A stretch of 64,000 bases of DNA from an uncultured Reyranella sp. (GCF_945957355.1 NZ_CAMFKM010000004.1:186001-250000); one strand, 5' to 3'; shown: positions 25,257 through 35,140, counted from the first letter of the stretch. Notes: generated by a model not told the origin, from the sequence alone. Numbers and translations: made by a program.

Positions 25257-25766
25257 GTGGCCAAACATACCAAGCAAGCACCGGAGGCGAAGGCGCCGGT
25301 TGGCGTCAAGCAGACGATGGCCAAGCCGATCTCGAGCTACACCGATCCTGAGCAGCTGCGCACCCTGATGCAGAATGCGAAGCGGATGGGGCGGGACGAT
25401 ATCTGGCGCCAGGCTTTCGACCAGCTCTGCTCGCTCGAAGGCGCCGACAAGGAAGATCCGCTGGAGCGGGCGTTCTACCGCACGCTGGCGGCCTATGAGC
25501 AGTTGCTGACGCAGAAGAACGGTCGCGCCACCCGGGCGAGCCGGACGCGCCTCAAGCTGAAGAGCAGGGGTGTGGTCGCCTGCCTGGAGGACTGGGCGAA
25601 GAGCAAGGAACCGCCCGAATCCTTCGACCTGCTGGCGGCCAGCGGCATGGTCGAACTGACGGGAGAACAGCTCGTACTGACCCACCCCGACCGGTTCTCG
25701 GCGGAAGCGGTCGCGGGCGCCACGGCGCGTCTTGCGACGCTGACCGGTGCGGCGCCCACGGCCTGA
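25257..25766 (+). CDS. Uncharacterised basic protein
   Basis: The 169-residue protein begins at a GTG with CAGGAG six bases upstream; an earlier ATG in frame has no such site. The first 20 residues are Lys-rich and probably disordered. The body is helical and includes LRTLMQNAKRMGRDDIWRQA and a C-terminal stretch around LKSRGVVACLEDWAKSK with the segment LLAASGMVELTGEQLVLTHP, which looks like a small winged-helix module. It might bind nucleic acid. I recognise no named family, and it stands alone between two gaps. Confidence 0.65.
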   Translation: MAKHTKQAPEAKAPVGVKQTMAKPISSYTDPEQLRTLMQNAKRMGRDDIWRQAFDQLCSLEGADKEDPLERAFYRTLAAYEQLLTQKNGRATRASRTRLKLKSRGVVACLEDWAKSKEPPESFDLLAASGMVELTGEQLVLTHPDRFSAEAVAGATARLATLTGAAPTA

Positions 25767-25785
25767 TCTCCGCGAGGACCGTCCT

Positions 25786-26430
25786 CTACGCCGGCTCGGC
25801 GTCGCGCGCGGCCCACATCTTCTTGAAGGCCGGACGGGCCTGGCAGGCGGCAAGCCAGGCCTTGACCCTCGGTGCGGCTTCGAACAGCTCCGGCGCGGGC
25901 TGGGCATACCGCACGATCTCGGCGGCGTTGAGGTCGGCCACGGTGAAGCGGTCGCCGACCAGCCATCCGCTCCTGGCGAGCGCCTTGTCGAGCACGGCGA
26001 ACGGGCCCTTCAGCGCCTCCACGGCGGCATCGGCGATCTTCGGGTCCTTCACGCCGCTGGGGTTGCCCAGTCGGTGATAGAGCACGTTGATCGCATGCGG
26101 CTCGACGCCCGTCGCCGCCCACAGGGCCCACATCGCGATCTGGCCTTCCTCGGCGACGGTCTCGCCGGCGAGCGGGCCGCCGTGCTTGCGCGCGAGATAG
26201 AGGTTGATGGCGAGCGATTCGTGCAGCACCAGCCCGTCATCGTCGATCGAGGGGATGAGACCGTTCGGGTTGATCTTCAGGAATTCCGGAGACTGGGTGT
26301 GCAGCATTCCGGTCGGCACGGTGCGATAATGCTGGATCACCGGCACATGCTTGAACGGGATGCCGAGTTCCTCGGCCAGCCAGATGTTGCGCGACGCGCG
26401 GGACCGGTAGACGCCGTAGATCGTGAGCAT
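25786..26430 (-). CDS. Glutathione S-transferase family protein
   Basis: The 214-residue product has the thioredoxin-like N-terminus ([21 protein letters not shown]), the cis-Pro region [13 protein letters not shown], the [12 protein letters not shown] glutathione site and a helical C-terminus with [19 protein letters not shown] precedes the chosen ATG. It is transcribed alone, 119 bases from the acyl-CoA ligase gene stop, and converges with the basic unknown gene. Confidence 0.9.
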   Translation of the reverse strand: MLTIYGVYRSRASRNIWLAEELGIPFKHVPVIQHYRTVPTGMLHTQSPEFLKINPNGLIPSIDDDGLVLHESLAINLYLARKHGGPLAGETVAEEGQIAMWALWAATGVEPHAINVLYHRLGNPSGVKDPKIADAAVEALKGPFAVLDKALARSGWLVGDRFTVADLNAAEIVRYAQPAPELFEAAPRVKAWLAACQARPAFKKMWAARDAEPA

Positions 26431-26549
26431 TGAACTTCCTGGGTTGACTCGTATCGGAACTCGCCGGGGCGTTCTTAAAGGCGACACCGTGTCGAGTCAC
26501 AGCGGAAAGCGGACGCTGCGAAATACGATAACTCGACCCTTGCCTGAGC

Positions 26550-28082
26550 CTAGCTAATCGGCGGCGCGTCCTGGCCGACGAACTGGACGCGCAGCTCGCG
26601 CTTCAGGACCTTGCCGGTGGCATTGCGCGGCAGGGCGTCGACGAAGGCCACGGACTGCGGGACCTTGAACTTGGCGAGGCGCGTGAGGCAGTGCTGGATC
26701 ACGTCGCCCTCGGCGAGCTCCTGCTCGGCCTTGCGCACGATGATCGCCATGCCGACCTCGCCCCAGCGTTCGCTGGGCACACCGATGATCGCGGCGTCGG
26801 CGACGGCGGGGAGCTGGAACAGCACGTTCTCGACCTCTGCGGGATACACGTTCTCGCCACCCGAGATGTACATGTCCTTCCAGCGGTCGACGATGTAGAC
26901 GAAGCCTTCCGCGTCGAGCCGCGCCGCATCGCCGGTGTGCAGCCAGCCGTTGGTGAAGCTGCGCTTGGTGGCCTCGGGATTGTTCCAGTAGCCCGGCGTG
27001 ATGTTGGGCCCCTTGATCAGCAGCTCGCCGATGCCGCCCGCCGGCACGTCGTTGTCCTGGTCGTCGACCACGCGGATCGCGGTATGCAACAGCGCCTTGC
27101 CGGCCGATCCGAGCTTGCGGATCGCATCGGCGGCGTCGAGCATGGTGCCGGCCGGGCTGGTCTCGGTCATGCCCCAGCCCTGCACCAGCGGCACGCCGCG
27201 GGCCGTCCAGGTTTCGAGGATGGCGAGCGCACAGGGCGCGCCGCCGACACCGGCGATGCGCAGGCGCGAGAGATCGGCCGTCGCGAATTTCGGATGCTGC
27301 ATCATGAACTGGTAGGGCGCGGGCACGGCGAAGAAGTGGGTGATCCCGAGCGCGGGATCGGACAGGCAGTCGAGCGCCTGGCCGGGATCGAAGGTGCGCA
27401 TGATCACGATCGTTCCGCCGGCATGGAGCACCGGATTGGCGTAGCAGTTGAGGCCGCCGGTATGGAACAGCGGCAGCACCACGAGCTGCACCGTCTCGGG
27501 CGTGATCAGCGCGGGAATGCCGAGGTTCACGCAGTTCCAGAACACCATGCCGTGCGTGATGATCGCGCCCTTGGGATGCCCGGTCGTGCCCGACGTGTAC
27601 ATGACCATGCCGATATCGTCGTGCGTCAGCGGAACCGCTGCCGGGGCGGGGCCGGCAGCGGCGAGCGCGCGTTCGTAGTCGCCGTCGGGCCGGTCGTGGT
27701 CGATCTCGAGCAGGTTCCTCGAGAGCGCGGCGGCCTGTGCCGCAAACGCCTTGTCGTGGATCAGCAGCTTCGGGCCGGCATCGCCCAGAATGTATTCGAG
27801 CTCCGGCACGGTGAGCCGCCAGTTCAGGGGCAACATGATCGCGCCGAGCCGCCCGCAGGCGAACTGGATTTCGAAATATTCGGCGCAGTTGGGGGCGAGC
27901 AGGGCGACCCGGTCGCCCCGCGCGATGCCGCGCGCCGCCAGCACCGACGTCAATCGTGCAACGCGGTTGTCGAGGTCGGCGTAGGAGAACTTCCGGCCGG
28001 TGTGCAGGTCGTGGATCGCGAGGCGCGTGGGACGCCGGCCGGCATGGTGGGAGATCCAGTCGAAATAGGGAATGCTGGGCAT
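26550..28082 (-). CDS. AMP-dependent acyl-CoA synthetase/ligase
   Basis: The 510-residue enzyme belongs to the ANL superfamily. It has the P-loop-like MYTSGTTGHPKGAIITHG, the VQGWGMTETSP adenylate motif, GWLHTGDAARLDAEGFVYIVDRWKD (hinge) and the PRNATGKVLKREL C-terminal Lys motif. It activates a carboxylic acid as the acyl-AMP and then the CoA thioester. Length and motifs fit medium-chain fatty or aryl acid ligases. The frame is open further upstream, but MPSIPYFDW is the usual start. It diverges from the P450 gene across 103 bases, so the two may act on related compounds. Confidence 0.9.
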   Translation of the reverse strand: MPSIPYFDWISHHAGRRPTRLAIHDLHTGRKFSYADLDNRVARLTSVLAARGIARGDRVALLAPNCAEYFEIQFACGRLGAIMLPLNWRLTVPELEYILGDAGPKLLIHDKAFAAQAAALSRNLLEIDHDRPDGDYERALAAAGPAPAAVPLTHDDIGMVMYTSGTTGHPKGAIITHGMVFWNCVNLGIPALITPETVQLVVLPLFHTGGLNCYANPVLHAGGTIVIMRTFDPGQALDCLSDPALGITHFFAVPAPYQFMMQHPKFATADLSRLRIAGVGGAPCALAILETWTARGVPLVQGWGMTETSPAGTMLDAADAIRKLGSAGKALLHTAIRVVDDQDNDVPAGGIGELLIKGPNITPGYWNNPEATKRSFTNGWLHTGDAARLDAEGFVYIVDRWKDMYISGGENVYPAEVENVLFQLPAVADAAIIGVPSERWGEVGMAIIVRKAEQELAEGDVIQHCLTRLAKFKVPQSVAFVDALPRNATGKVLKRELRVQFVGQDAPPIS

Positions 28083-28185
28083 CGGTTCACGGCCTTTGTG
28101 GAGCCTTCGGGGGTAGTGCAAACATGACGCGATGCTAGGGGCTGGTTCGTTCGCGCGGCAAGGGGCTTCGTGGTAGAGGAGAAGG

Positions 28186-29421
28186 ATGGACACCATCGCC
28201 CAGCCGACCGCCCCTGCGAAGGACCTCGAGTTCAACCCGCTCGACCCGGCCTTCATCGCCGATCCGTATCCGTTTTATCGCCGGCTGCGGGAAGGGGCCC
28301 CGGTCCTGAAGACGCCGCAGGGTTTCTGGCTGATCACGCGCTACGAGGACGTGGCGCTGTCCCTGCGCGACAAGCGCTTCGGCAAGGACTTCGAAGGCAA
28401 CATGCGCCGTCGTTACGGCGCCGACCGCATGGACGAGCCCGCCGTGGCGAGTCTCGCGAAGACCATGCTGGTACAGGACCCGCCCGACCACACGCGGCTG
28501 CGCGGACTGGTCACCAAGGCCTTCACGGCGCGCCGGGTGGCGGACATGCGGCCGCGCATCAAGGAACTGGTGGACGAGCAGCTCGACCGGGTCGCCGACA
28601 AGGGCGAGATGGACGTGATGCGCGACCTGGCGCACCGGCTGCCGGTCATCGTGATCTGCGACATGCTGGGCATTCCCGAGGAGCATCGCGCGCCGTTCCT
28701 GGCGGGCAGCAACGTCAACGGCCGCATCCTCGAACCGGTTCCGATGACCCGCGAGGAGCTCGACCAGGCCAACCGGAACACCCAGATGGCCGGCGTCTAT
28801 TTCAACCAGCTGTGCGAGCTGCGCCGGCGCGAGCCGCGCGACGATCTCACGACCGAGCTGGTCAAGGCGGAGGAGGCGGGCGACAAGCTGTCGGCCGAGG
28901 AATTGCAGGCGAATATCGGCCTGCTGTTCGGTGCCGGGCACGAGACCACCACCAACCTGATCGGCAACGGCCTGCTGGCGCTGCATCGCAACCCCGATCA
29001 GTGGGAACGCCTCAAGGCGGATCCGTCGCTGATCCCGAACGCCGTCGAGGAGCTGCTGCGCTACGACTCGTCGGTGCAGATCACCGGCCGTGTCACCCAC
29101 GCCGAGGTCGAGCTGGGCGGCGTGACGATCGGCGCGGAGCAGAGCATCGTCGCCCTGCTGGGCGCGGCCAATCGCGATCCGGCGCAGTATCCCGATCCCG
29201 ACCGGCTCGACGTCGGGCGCGAGCACGTACGGCCGATGTCGTTCGGCGGTGGCATCCATCACTGCCTGGGCGCGCAGCTCGCCCGGCTGGAAGCCGAACT
29301 GGTCTTCGCGGCGCTGATCGAGCGGATGCCGAACATGACATTGCCCGAGAAGGACACCCCCGCCTGGCGCCGCAGCTTCACTCTGCGCGGCCTCAGCACA
29401 CTTCCGGCCGTCTGGCACTGA
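28186..29421 (+). CDS. Cytochrome P450
   Basis: The 411-residue soluble P450 has the I-helix oxygen-activation motif GAGHETTTN, the ExxR motif in EELLRYDSS and the heme loop SFGGGIHHCLGAQLAR with Cys360 as thiolate ligand. It lacks a membrane anchor and is of the bacterial class I type that needs ferredoxin and reductase, neither of which is encoded nearby. Gene order P450, PP2C, asparaginase, RNA methyltransferase follows on the same strand. The substrate is unknown; hydroxylation of a fatty acid or terpenoid is typical of its relatives. Confidence 0.93.
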   Translation: MDTIAQPTAPAKDLEFNPLDPAFIADPYPFYRRLREGAPVLKTPQGFWLITRYEDVALSLRDKRFGKDFEGNMRRRYGADRMDEPAVASLAKTMLVQDPPDHTRLRGLVTKAFTARRVADMRPRIKELVDEQLDRVADKGEMDVMRDLAHRLPVIVICDMLGIPEEHRAPFLAGSNVNGRILEPVPMTREELDQANRNTQMAGVYFNQLCELRRREPRDDLTTELVKAEEAGDKLSAEELQANIGLLFGAGHETTTNLIGNGLLALHRNPDQWERLKADPSLIPNAVEELLRYDSSVQITGRVTHAEVELGGVTIGAEQSIVALLGAANRDPAQYPDPDRLDVGREHVRPMSFGGGIHHCLGAQLARLEAELVFAALIERMPNMTLPEKDTPAWRRSFTLRGLSTLPAVWH

Positions 29422-29437
29422 AGGATTCGCGGAACAC

Positions 29438-30145
29438 ATGACGACGCGGTGGCGGGGCGAGGGCGGCCAGCATCAGGGCGCCCGTCCTTACCAGGAAGAC
29501 AGTTGGCGTCTGGTGACGCTGGGCGACGGCTCGTTGTTGGCGGTGGTGGCCGACGGGATGGGCGGACATGCCGGCGGCGCGGTCGCGAGCCAGCTCGCCG
29601 TCGATGCCTTCATCCATGCGGTGGAACAGGGCGGCGGCCTGGAGGACGGGCTGCGCGACGCCAACCAGGCGGTGGGCCGTGGCGCCCTCGCGCGGCACGA
29701 ACTCACCGGCATGGGCGCCACCCTGGTGGCGGCCCAGCTGCGCGGCGACGAGGTACGCTGGATTAGCGTCGGCGATTCGCCCTTCTACCTTATCGAGTCC
29801 GGCAAGCTCGTCCGGCTCAATGCCGATCATTCGATGGCGCCGCAGATCGACGCGCTGGTCGCCCGCGGGATGCTCTCGGCCGAGGATGCCGAGCATCACC
29901 CGGGCCGGCACACGTTGCGCGAGGCGGTAATGGGCGAGCCCTTGACCCTGATCGACCGCGGCAGTCGCCGGCTGGGGCCGGACGCTCGCCTGCTGGTGTG
30001 CAGTGACGGCGTGCACAGTCTCAACAGCGAACAGCTGCTGGCGCAGGCGTCGCTGCCGGTGGAGCGCATCATCGCGGCCGTGCTGGCGACCGCCAAGGCA
30101 CATCAGGACAATATTACCGTGGTTAAAATGGAGCGCGCACGATGA
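29438..30145 (+). CDS. PP2C-family serine/threonine phosphatase
   Basis: The 235-residue phosphatase has the PP2C metal motifs: the QED near the start, VADGMGGHAGG, CSDGVHSL and the C-terminal DNITVV. It is a single catalytic domain without membrane segments. Its last four bases overlap the start of the asparaginase gene (ATGA), so they are co-translated. No kinase is encoded in the window. It may counter a Ser/Thr kinase elsewhere; its link with asparagine metabolism is unexplained. Confidence 0.9.
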   Translation: MTTRWRGEGGQHQGARPYQEDSWRLVTLGDGSLLAVVADGMGGHAGGAVASQLAVDAFIHAVEQGGGLEDGLRDANQAVGRGALARHELTGMGATLVAAQLRGDEVRWISVGDSPFYLIESGKLVRLNADHSMAPQIDALVARGMLSAEDAEHHPGRHTLREAVMGEPLTLIDRGSRRLGPDARLLVCSDGVHSLNSEQLLAQASLPVERIIAAVLATAKAHQDNITVVKMERAR

Positions 30146-31143
30146 GCCGGGGTCCTGTCGTCATCGAAGTCACGCGCGGGCCGGTCGTCGAGAGCCGCCA
30201 CGAGGGTATTGCCGCGGTCGTGAAGGCCGATGGCACCGTGGTCGAGTCCTGGGGCGACATCGAGGCCGCGATCCTGCCGCGCTCGGCCAACAAGCCGATC
30301 CAGGCGATGGCCTTCGTCGAGAGCGGCGCGGTCGAACGTTTCGGCCTGGCCGACGAGCACATCGCGTTGTCCTGCGCTTCGCACAGCGGCGAGACCCGGC
30401 ACGTCGAGACGGTGCGTGCCTGGCTCGCCAGGGTCGGTTTGAGCGAAGCCGATCTCGAATGCGGCACCCATGCGCCACGCCTGCAATCGAGCATCGAGCT
30501 GCTGGCCCGGGCCAACACCCTGCCGACGGCGGCGTTCAACAACTGCTCGGGCAAGCACAGCGGCTTCCTGACGACGGCGGTGCATTACGGCGAGCCGACC
30601 AAGGGCTACATCAAGTACGACCATCCGGTGCAGCGCCGGTTGCGCGAGACGATGAGCGATCTGTGCGGCCTCGACGCCAACGCCTTCCCGCATGGCATCG
30701 ACGGATGCGGCATTCCCACGCTCGCCACGCCGCTGAAGAGTCTTGCCCGGGCGATGGCCTCGATGGCCGATCCGTCGCGGCTCACGAGCAAGCGCGCCGA
30801 CGCCGCCAATCGCATCCGCGAAGCGATGAACGCCGAGCCCTTCATGGTCGCGGGCACCGGCCGCTTCTGCACCCGCGTCAACGAGGCCGCGCCGGGCGTG
30901 ATCCAGGTGAAGACCGGCGCCGAGGGGGTGTTCTGCGGCATGCTGCCGACGCTCGGTCTCGGGGTGGCGCTCAAGGTCTGGGACGGCGCGGGACGCGCGG
31001 CCGAGGTCGCGATGGCGGCGCTGCTCGATCATCTCGGCGTGCTGCCGGCGGCGCAGCGCGAGGAGGTGCTGCATCCGCCCATCAAGAATGTGGTCGGCCT
31101 GCTGGTCGGCGAGATGAGGCCGGCGAAGAGCTGGCTGGGCTGA
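30142..31143 (+). CDS. L-asparaginase, rhizobial type (class 3)
   Basis: The 333-residue protein matches the thermolabile Rhizobium-type asparaginase family, which is unrelated to the E. coli enzymes. It shows ILPRSANKPIQAMAFVESGA near residue 45, CASHSGE, the NNCSGKHSGFL motif with Ser-Gly-Lys-His, and the DGCGIPT segment. The family hydrolyses L-asparagine to aspartate and ammonia and uses a Ser-Lys pair with a nearby zinc site. Its ATG lies in the PP2C stop. Confidence 0.88.
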   Translation: MSRGPVVIEVTRGPVVESRHEGIAAVVKADGTVVESWGDIEAAILPRSANKPIQAMAFVESGAVERFGLADEHIALSCASHSGETRHVETVRAWLARVGLSEADLECGTHAPRLQSSIELLARANTLPTAAFNNCSGKHSGFLTTAVHYGEPTKGYIKYDHPVQRRLRETMSDLCGLDANAFPHGIDGCGIPTLATPLKSLARAMASMADPSRLTSKRADAANRIREAMNAEPFMVAGTGRFCTRVNEAAPGVIQVKTGAEGVFCGMLPTLGLGVALKVWDGAGRAAEVAMAALLDHLGVLPAAQREEVLHPPIKNVVGLLVGEMRPAKSWLG

Positions 31144-31155
31144 GCCCTCTCTCAT

Positions 31156-32418
31156 GTGTGCATCGTGAGCATCACGCTCGACATCCTGGAAGTCGGCGCC
31201 CGCGGCGACGGCGTCGCCGAGCTCGAAGGCCAGCGCTACTTCGTGCCCTACTGCCTGCCCGCCGAAACGGTCGAGGCCGAACCGCTCGACAAGCGCGGCG
31301 ACGGCATCGCCTGCGAGCTGCTGGAGGTGCTGGCGCCTTCGCGCCATCGCGAGACGCCGCCCTGCGCGCATTTTGGCACCTGCGGCGGCTGCGCCCTGCA
31401 GCACTGGCGCCGCGACATCTACACCGGCTGGAAGAGCGCACTGATCTCGAAGGCGCTGGCGCAGCGCGGCGTGAAGGCGCCGCGCTTCGAGGCTCCGGTC
31501 GGCTGCGAGCCGGGCGAGCGCCGCCGCGCCGACATCGTGCTGCGGCGCGAGGGGAAGCGGATCCTGGCCGGCTTCCACGAGCGCGCGAGCCAGAGCGTCG
31601 TCGACATCGCCACCTGCGTTGTGGCGCGCCCCAGGATCAACGCCGCCCTCGCACCGCTGCGCTCGGCCATGGCCGCGATCCTGCGCGACGGCACCTCGGC
31701 CGACGCGGTGGTCAACGAGACCGACACCGGCCTCGATGTGCTGATCCGCCCGCACCGCCGCTTCGATCTCACCCTGCCGATCCGCGAGACGCTGATCACG
31801 CTGGCCCAGAGCGCCGACTTCGCGCGGGTGAGCTGGGGTGACCGCGCGACGGCCGAGCCGGTGCTGGTGCGCCGCACGCCGCAGCTCATCCTGGGCGACG
31901 TGACCATCGAGCCGCCGCCGGGCGCGTTCCTGCAGGCGACCAAGCGTGCCGAGCTGGTGATGCGCGCCGGCGTCAACGCGTGGGCCGGGCAGGCGACGCA
32001 TCTCGCCGACCTGTTCGCCGGCATCGGTGCGCTGTCGCTCGGCAAGCCGGGCCGGCTCAGCCTGTTCGAGTATGACAAGCCGTCGGTCACGGCCGTCGAC
32101 GCCGCTGCGCGCAAGCTGGGTGGCAACCGCGTGACCGTGCAGCTCCGCGATCTCTTCCGCCGGCCGCTGAGCACCAAGGAACTCGAAGCCTTCGACGCCG
32201 TCGTCCTCGATCCGCCGCGCGCAGGTGCGGCCGCGCAATGCGCCGAACTCGCCGCCTCGAAGGTCAAACGCATCGTCTACGCCTCCTGCGACCCCGCCAG
32301 CTTCGCCCGCGACGTCCGCACGTTGCAGGATGGCGGATACCGACTGGAGAAACTCATGCCTATCGACCAATTCCTCTGGTCGGCGCATGTTGAACTCATT
32401 GCTTTACTGACGAAATGA
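31156..32418 (+). CDS. RNA m5U methyltransferase (TrmA/RlmD family)
   Basis: The product (420 residues if started at this GTG; a second in-frame GTG 9 bases on is equally plausible) is a class I SAM-dependent uridine C5 methyltransferase. It has a short TRAM-like N-terminus, a [4Fe-4S] cluster motif (CAHFGTCGGCALQHW), the SAM-binding LADLFAGIGALSL and VLDPPRAGAA segments, and the catalytic Cys in VYASCDPASFARD. It probably methylates 23S rRNA. An ATG just upstream is out of frame and meets a stop after four codons. Confidence 0.9.
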   Translation: MCIVSITLDILEVGARGDGVAELEGQRYFVPYCLPAETVEAEPLDKRGDGIACELLEVLAPSRHRETPPCAHFGTCGGCALQHWRRDIYTGWKSALISKALAQRGVKAPRFEAPVGCEPGERRRADIVLRREGKRILAGFHERASQSVVDIATCVVARPRINAALAPLRSAMAAILRDGTSADAVVNETDTGLDVLIRPHRRFDLTLPIRETLITLAQSADFARVSWGDRATAEPVLVRRTPQLILGDVTIEPPPGAFLQATKRAELVMRAGVNAWAGQATHLADLFAGIGALSLGKPGRLSLFEYDKPSVTAVDAAARKLGGNRVTVQLRDLFRRPLSTKELEAFDAVVLDPPRAGAAAQCAELAASKVKRIVYASCDPASFARDVRTLQDGGYRLEKLMPIDQFLWSAHVELIALLTK

Positions 32419-32434
32419 ATCGAGGAGACGACCG

Positions 32435-33202
32435 ATGATGTTCGACCTTACCGGCAAGGTGGCCGTGGTGACCGGCGGCAGCCGTGGCATCGGCCGCTCG
32501 ATCTGCGAGCAAATGGCGGCGCACGGCGCCAAGGTCGTCGTCTCCAGCCGCAAGCTGCCGGCCTGCGAGGAGGTGGTGAAGGGGATCAAGGACAGGGGCG
32601 GCGAGGCAATCGCGGTCGCGGCCAGCATCTCCGACAAGGCCCAGCTCGAGAACCTCGTGGCCGAGGCGCGCAAGGCCTATGGCAAAATCGACATCATGGT
32701 CTGCAACGCCGCCTCCAATCCGTATTTCGGCCCGCTGTCGGGACTGAAGGACGACGTGTTCCAGAAGATCATGCAGAACAACGTGATGTCGAACCTGTGG
32801 CTGATGAACATGGTCGGCCCGGAGATGGCGGAGCGCAGGGACGGCGCGTTCATCATCGTCTCGTCGATCGGCGCCCTGGTCGGCTCGGCTCATATCGCCG
32901 CCTACAACATGAGCAAGGCGGCCGACCTCTCTCTGGTGAAGTCGCTGGCCATGGAGTGGGGCAAGCACAACATCCGCGTCAACGCCATCGCGCCCGGCCT
33001 GATCCAGACCGACTTCGCCAAGGCGCTGTGGGACAATCCGCAGATCCGCGCGGCGCAGGAGGGCAAGGCGGCCCTGAAGCGCATCGGCCAGCCCGACGAC
33101 ATCGGTGGCGTTGCGGTGTTCCTGGCCTCCAAGGCCGGCAACTTCATCTGCGGCCAGTGCATCATCGCCGACGGCGGCGTCATCGGCGCCGGCGCGGAGT
33201 AG
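32435..33202 (+). CDS. Short-chain dehydrogenase/reductase
   Basis: The 255-residue SDR has the TGGSRGIG cofactor motif, NAASN, the catalytic Ser in VSSIGAL and the YNMSK active-site motif. The Ser-Arg after TGG favours NADP(H). The end, IIADGGVIG, is typical of classical SDRs. GAGGAG lies before the ATG. It converges with the exonuclease III gene at a 7-base gap. The substrate is not predictable. Confidence 0.9.
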   Translation: MMFDLTGKVAVVTGGSRGIGRSICEQMAAHGAKVVVSSRKLPACEEVVKGIKDRGGEAIAVAASISDKAQLENLVAEARKAYGKIDIMVCNAASNPYFGPLSGLKDDVFQKIMQNNVMSNLWLMNMVGPEMAERRDGAFIIVSSIGALVGSAHIAAYNMSKAADLSLVKSLAMEWGKHNIRVNAIAPGLIQTDFAKALWDNPQIRAAQEGKAALKRIGQPDDIGGVAVFLASKAGNFICGQCIIADGGVIGAGAE

Positions 33203-33209
33203 CGTTCAG

Positions 33210-33998
33210 CTACGCCGCAACGTCCAACTCGCACCAGACGGGGACGTGATCCGACGGCTCCGTCTTGCCGCGTTCGGCCTTGTCGATGCCGACCGCGGTC
33301 AGCCGGTCGGCAGCCTGCGGCGACAGGAGCAGGTGGTCGATTCGCAGGCCGTTGCCCTTTGCCCAGGCGCCGGCCTGATAGTCCCAGAAGGTGTACTGCT
33401 CGCCATCGGGATGGAACGCCCGCACCGCATCGGTGAGGCCGAGATTGAGCAGCTTGCGGAAGGCCGCCCGCGACTCGGGCTGGCAGAGCGCGTCGTTGGC
33501 GAAGGCCTTGGGATCGAACACGTCCATGGTGGTCGGGCAGACGTTGTAATCGCCGCACAGCACGAACATCTCCTCGCGCGCCAGCAGATCGCGGGCATGG
33601 CCGAACAGCCGCTTCATCCAGTCTAGCTTGTAGGCGAATTTCTCGGTGCCGACCGGATTGCCGTTGGGCAGGTAGAGCCCCCCGACCGTCAGCGGCCCGC
33701 GCGGCGTATAGACCCGCCCCTCGACATAGCGTGCCGGTTCGTCCTCGGCGGCGCCGGGCAGGACGCGGGCCGTTACGTCGAATGCGTGGTGCGAGAGGAA
33801 GGCGACGCCGTTGAAGCCCTTCTGGCCGACGATCGCCGCCTTGTACCCCACCGCCTCGACCTCGAGCGTGGGGAACTGCGGCTCCTGCGCCTTGATCTCC
33901 TGCAGCACGACGATGTCGGGCTTGGCTTCCTGCAGCCACGAAACCAGGTTGCCGGTGCGCTTGCGGACGGAGTTCACGTTCCAGGTGGCGATTTTCAT
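33210..33998 (-). CDS. xthA: Exodeoxyribonuclease III
   Basis: The 262-residue product belongs to the EEP nuclease family and matches ExoIII: MKIATWNVNSVRKR, VVLQEIKAQE (metal-binding Glu), GGLYLPNG, FVLCGDYNVCPT, FTFWDYQ-like repair site and the C-terminal SDHVPVW catalytic His. It cleaves at abasic sites and degrades 3' ends in base excision repair. Length and motif order are normal. It is transcribed alone. Confidence 0.95.
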   Translation of the reverse strand: MKIATWNVNSVRKRTGNLVSWLQEAKPDIVVLQEIKAQEPQFPTLEVEAVGYKAAIVGQKGFNGVAFLSHHAFDVTARVLPGAAEDEPARYVEGRVYTPRGPLTVGGLYLPNGNPVGTEKFAYKLDWMKRLFGHARDLLAREEMFVLCGDYNVCPTTMDVFDPKAFANDALCQPESRAAFRKLLNLGLTDAVRAFHPDGEQYTFWDYQAGAWAKGNGLRIDHLLLSPQAADRLTAVGIDKAERGKTEPSDHVPVWCELDVAA

Positions 33999-34037
33999 GA
34001 GTTCAGGCTGCCTCTGTTGCCGCCCTCATAGCACGCC

Positions 34038-35018
34038 TCAGTCCTGTGGCTCGATCTTCGCGTCCTGCACGACCTGTCGCCATTTCTCGCTGTCGGCGCG
34101 CACGAAGGCCGCGATGTCGGCGGGGCTGTTTTCGGTGAAGGTCTCCAGACCCTGTTCGAGCAGCTTGGCCTGTGCCGCGGGAATGACGGCCCGCACCGCG
34201 CCGTTCAGGCGCTCGACGACTGGCGCCGGTGTCTGCGCGGGGCCGAACATGCCGACCCAGCCGCCGGCATCCATGCCACGCAGTTCGGGCAGGCCCGACT
34301 CGGCCAGGGTCGGCATGTCGGGCAGGGTGGGCGAGCGCTTGAGGGTCGAGACGGCGATGCCCTTGGCCTGTCCACCCTTGATGCGGGCCAGTGCGCCGGG
34401 GGCGCCGTCGAACAGGAACTGGATGCGCCCCGCGGCAAGGTCGAGCTGTGCCGGGCCGCTGCCGCGATAGGGGACATGCACCATGTCGAGGCCGAGGCGC
34501 AGGCGCAGCATCTCCATGATGAGATGATTGAGGTTGCCCTGGCCGAACGAGCCGTAGCTGGTCTTGCCGGGATTGGCCTTCACATAGGCCACGAACTCGG
34601 CGGTGGTGCTGACTGGAACGTCGGACGCGGCGAGCAGGACCAGGGCGCCGCGCGCGATGCCGGCGATCGGCGTGAAGTCGCGCTCGACCACATAGGGCAC
34701 GTTTTTCGTGACCCACGGGCCGCTGGCGATCGGCGAATTGGAGGTGAGCAGCAGCGTGTAGCCGTTGGGCGTGGCGCGGGCGACGGAGGCGCTGCCCATG
34801 ATGCCCGAGGCGCCGGCGCGATTGTCGATGACCAGGCGCTGGCCGATCTCGGTCGACAGCGGTTCGAGCAGGATGCGGCCGCTGATGTCGGCGGCATTGC
34901 CGGGCGGATAGGGCACCACGAGGGTGACGGGGCGGGCGGGCCAGGCCTCCTGAGCAGTCGCGGGGAAGGTAAGAAGGCTCGCCGCCGAGAAGGCGAAGGT
35001 TCGTCGTCCGATGTTCAT
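34038..35018 (-). CDS. TctC/Bug-family solute-binding protein
   Basis: The 326-residue periplasmic receptor has a signal peptide with a twin-Arg near its start (MNIGRRTFAFSAASLLTFPATAQ) and the Bug fold: PVTLVVPYPPGNAADISGR, IDNRAGASGIMGS and HVPYRGSGPAQLDLAAGRI. Bug proteins bind carboxylates or amides for tripartite tricarboxylate transporters; no TctA/TctB genes are nearby, as is common for orphan Bug genes. AGGGA precedes the chosen ATG; the frame is open upstream without a site. Confidence 0.9.
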   Translation of the reverse strand: MNIGRRTFAFSAASLLTFPATAQEAWPARPVTLVVPYPPGNAADISGRILLEPLSTEIGQRLVIDNRAGASGIMGSASVARATPNGYTLLLTSNSPIASGPWVTKNVPYVVERDFTPIAGIARGALVLLAASDVPVSTTAEFVAYVKANPGKTSYGSFGQGNLNHLIMEMLRLRLGLDMVHVPYRGSGPAQLDLAAGRIQFLFDGAPGALARIKGGQAKGIAVSTLKRSPTLPDMPTLAESGLPELRGMDAGGWVGMFGPAQTPAPVVERLNGAVRAVIPAAQAKLLEQGLETFTENSPADIAAFVRADSEKWRQVVQDAKIEPQD

Positions 35019-35140
35019 TGGAACTCCCTGTCGACGGCACGCTACCAGCCGGCCCGACAGGGAAGAAGAACGTGCAGCCGCCAAGCGGATGCGCTCGCTT
35101 TCAATCTCATGAGTGGCCGTTCGTCCTTCGGCGCTCCCAG

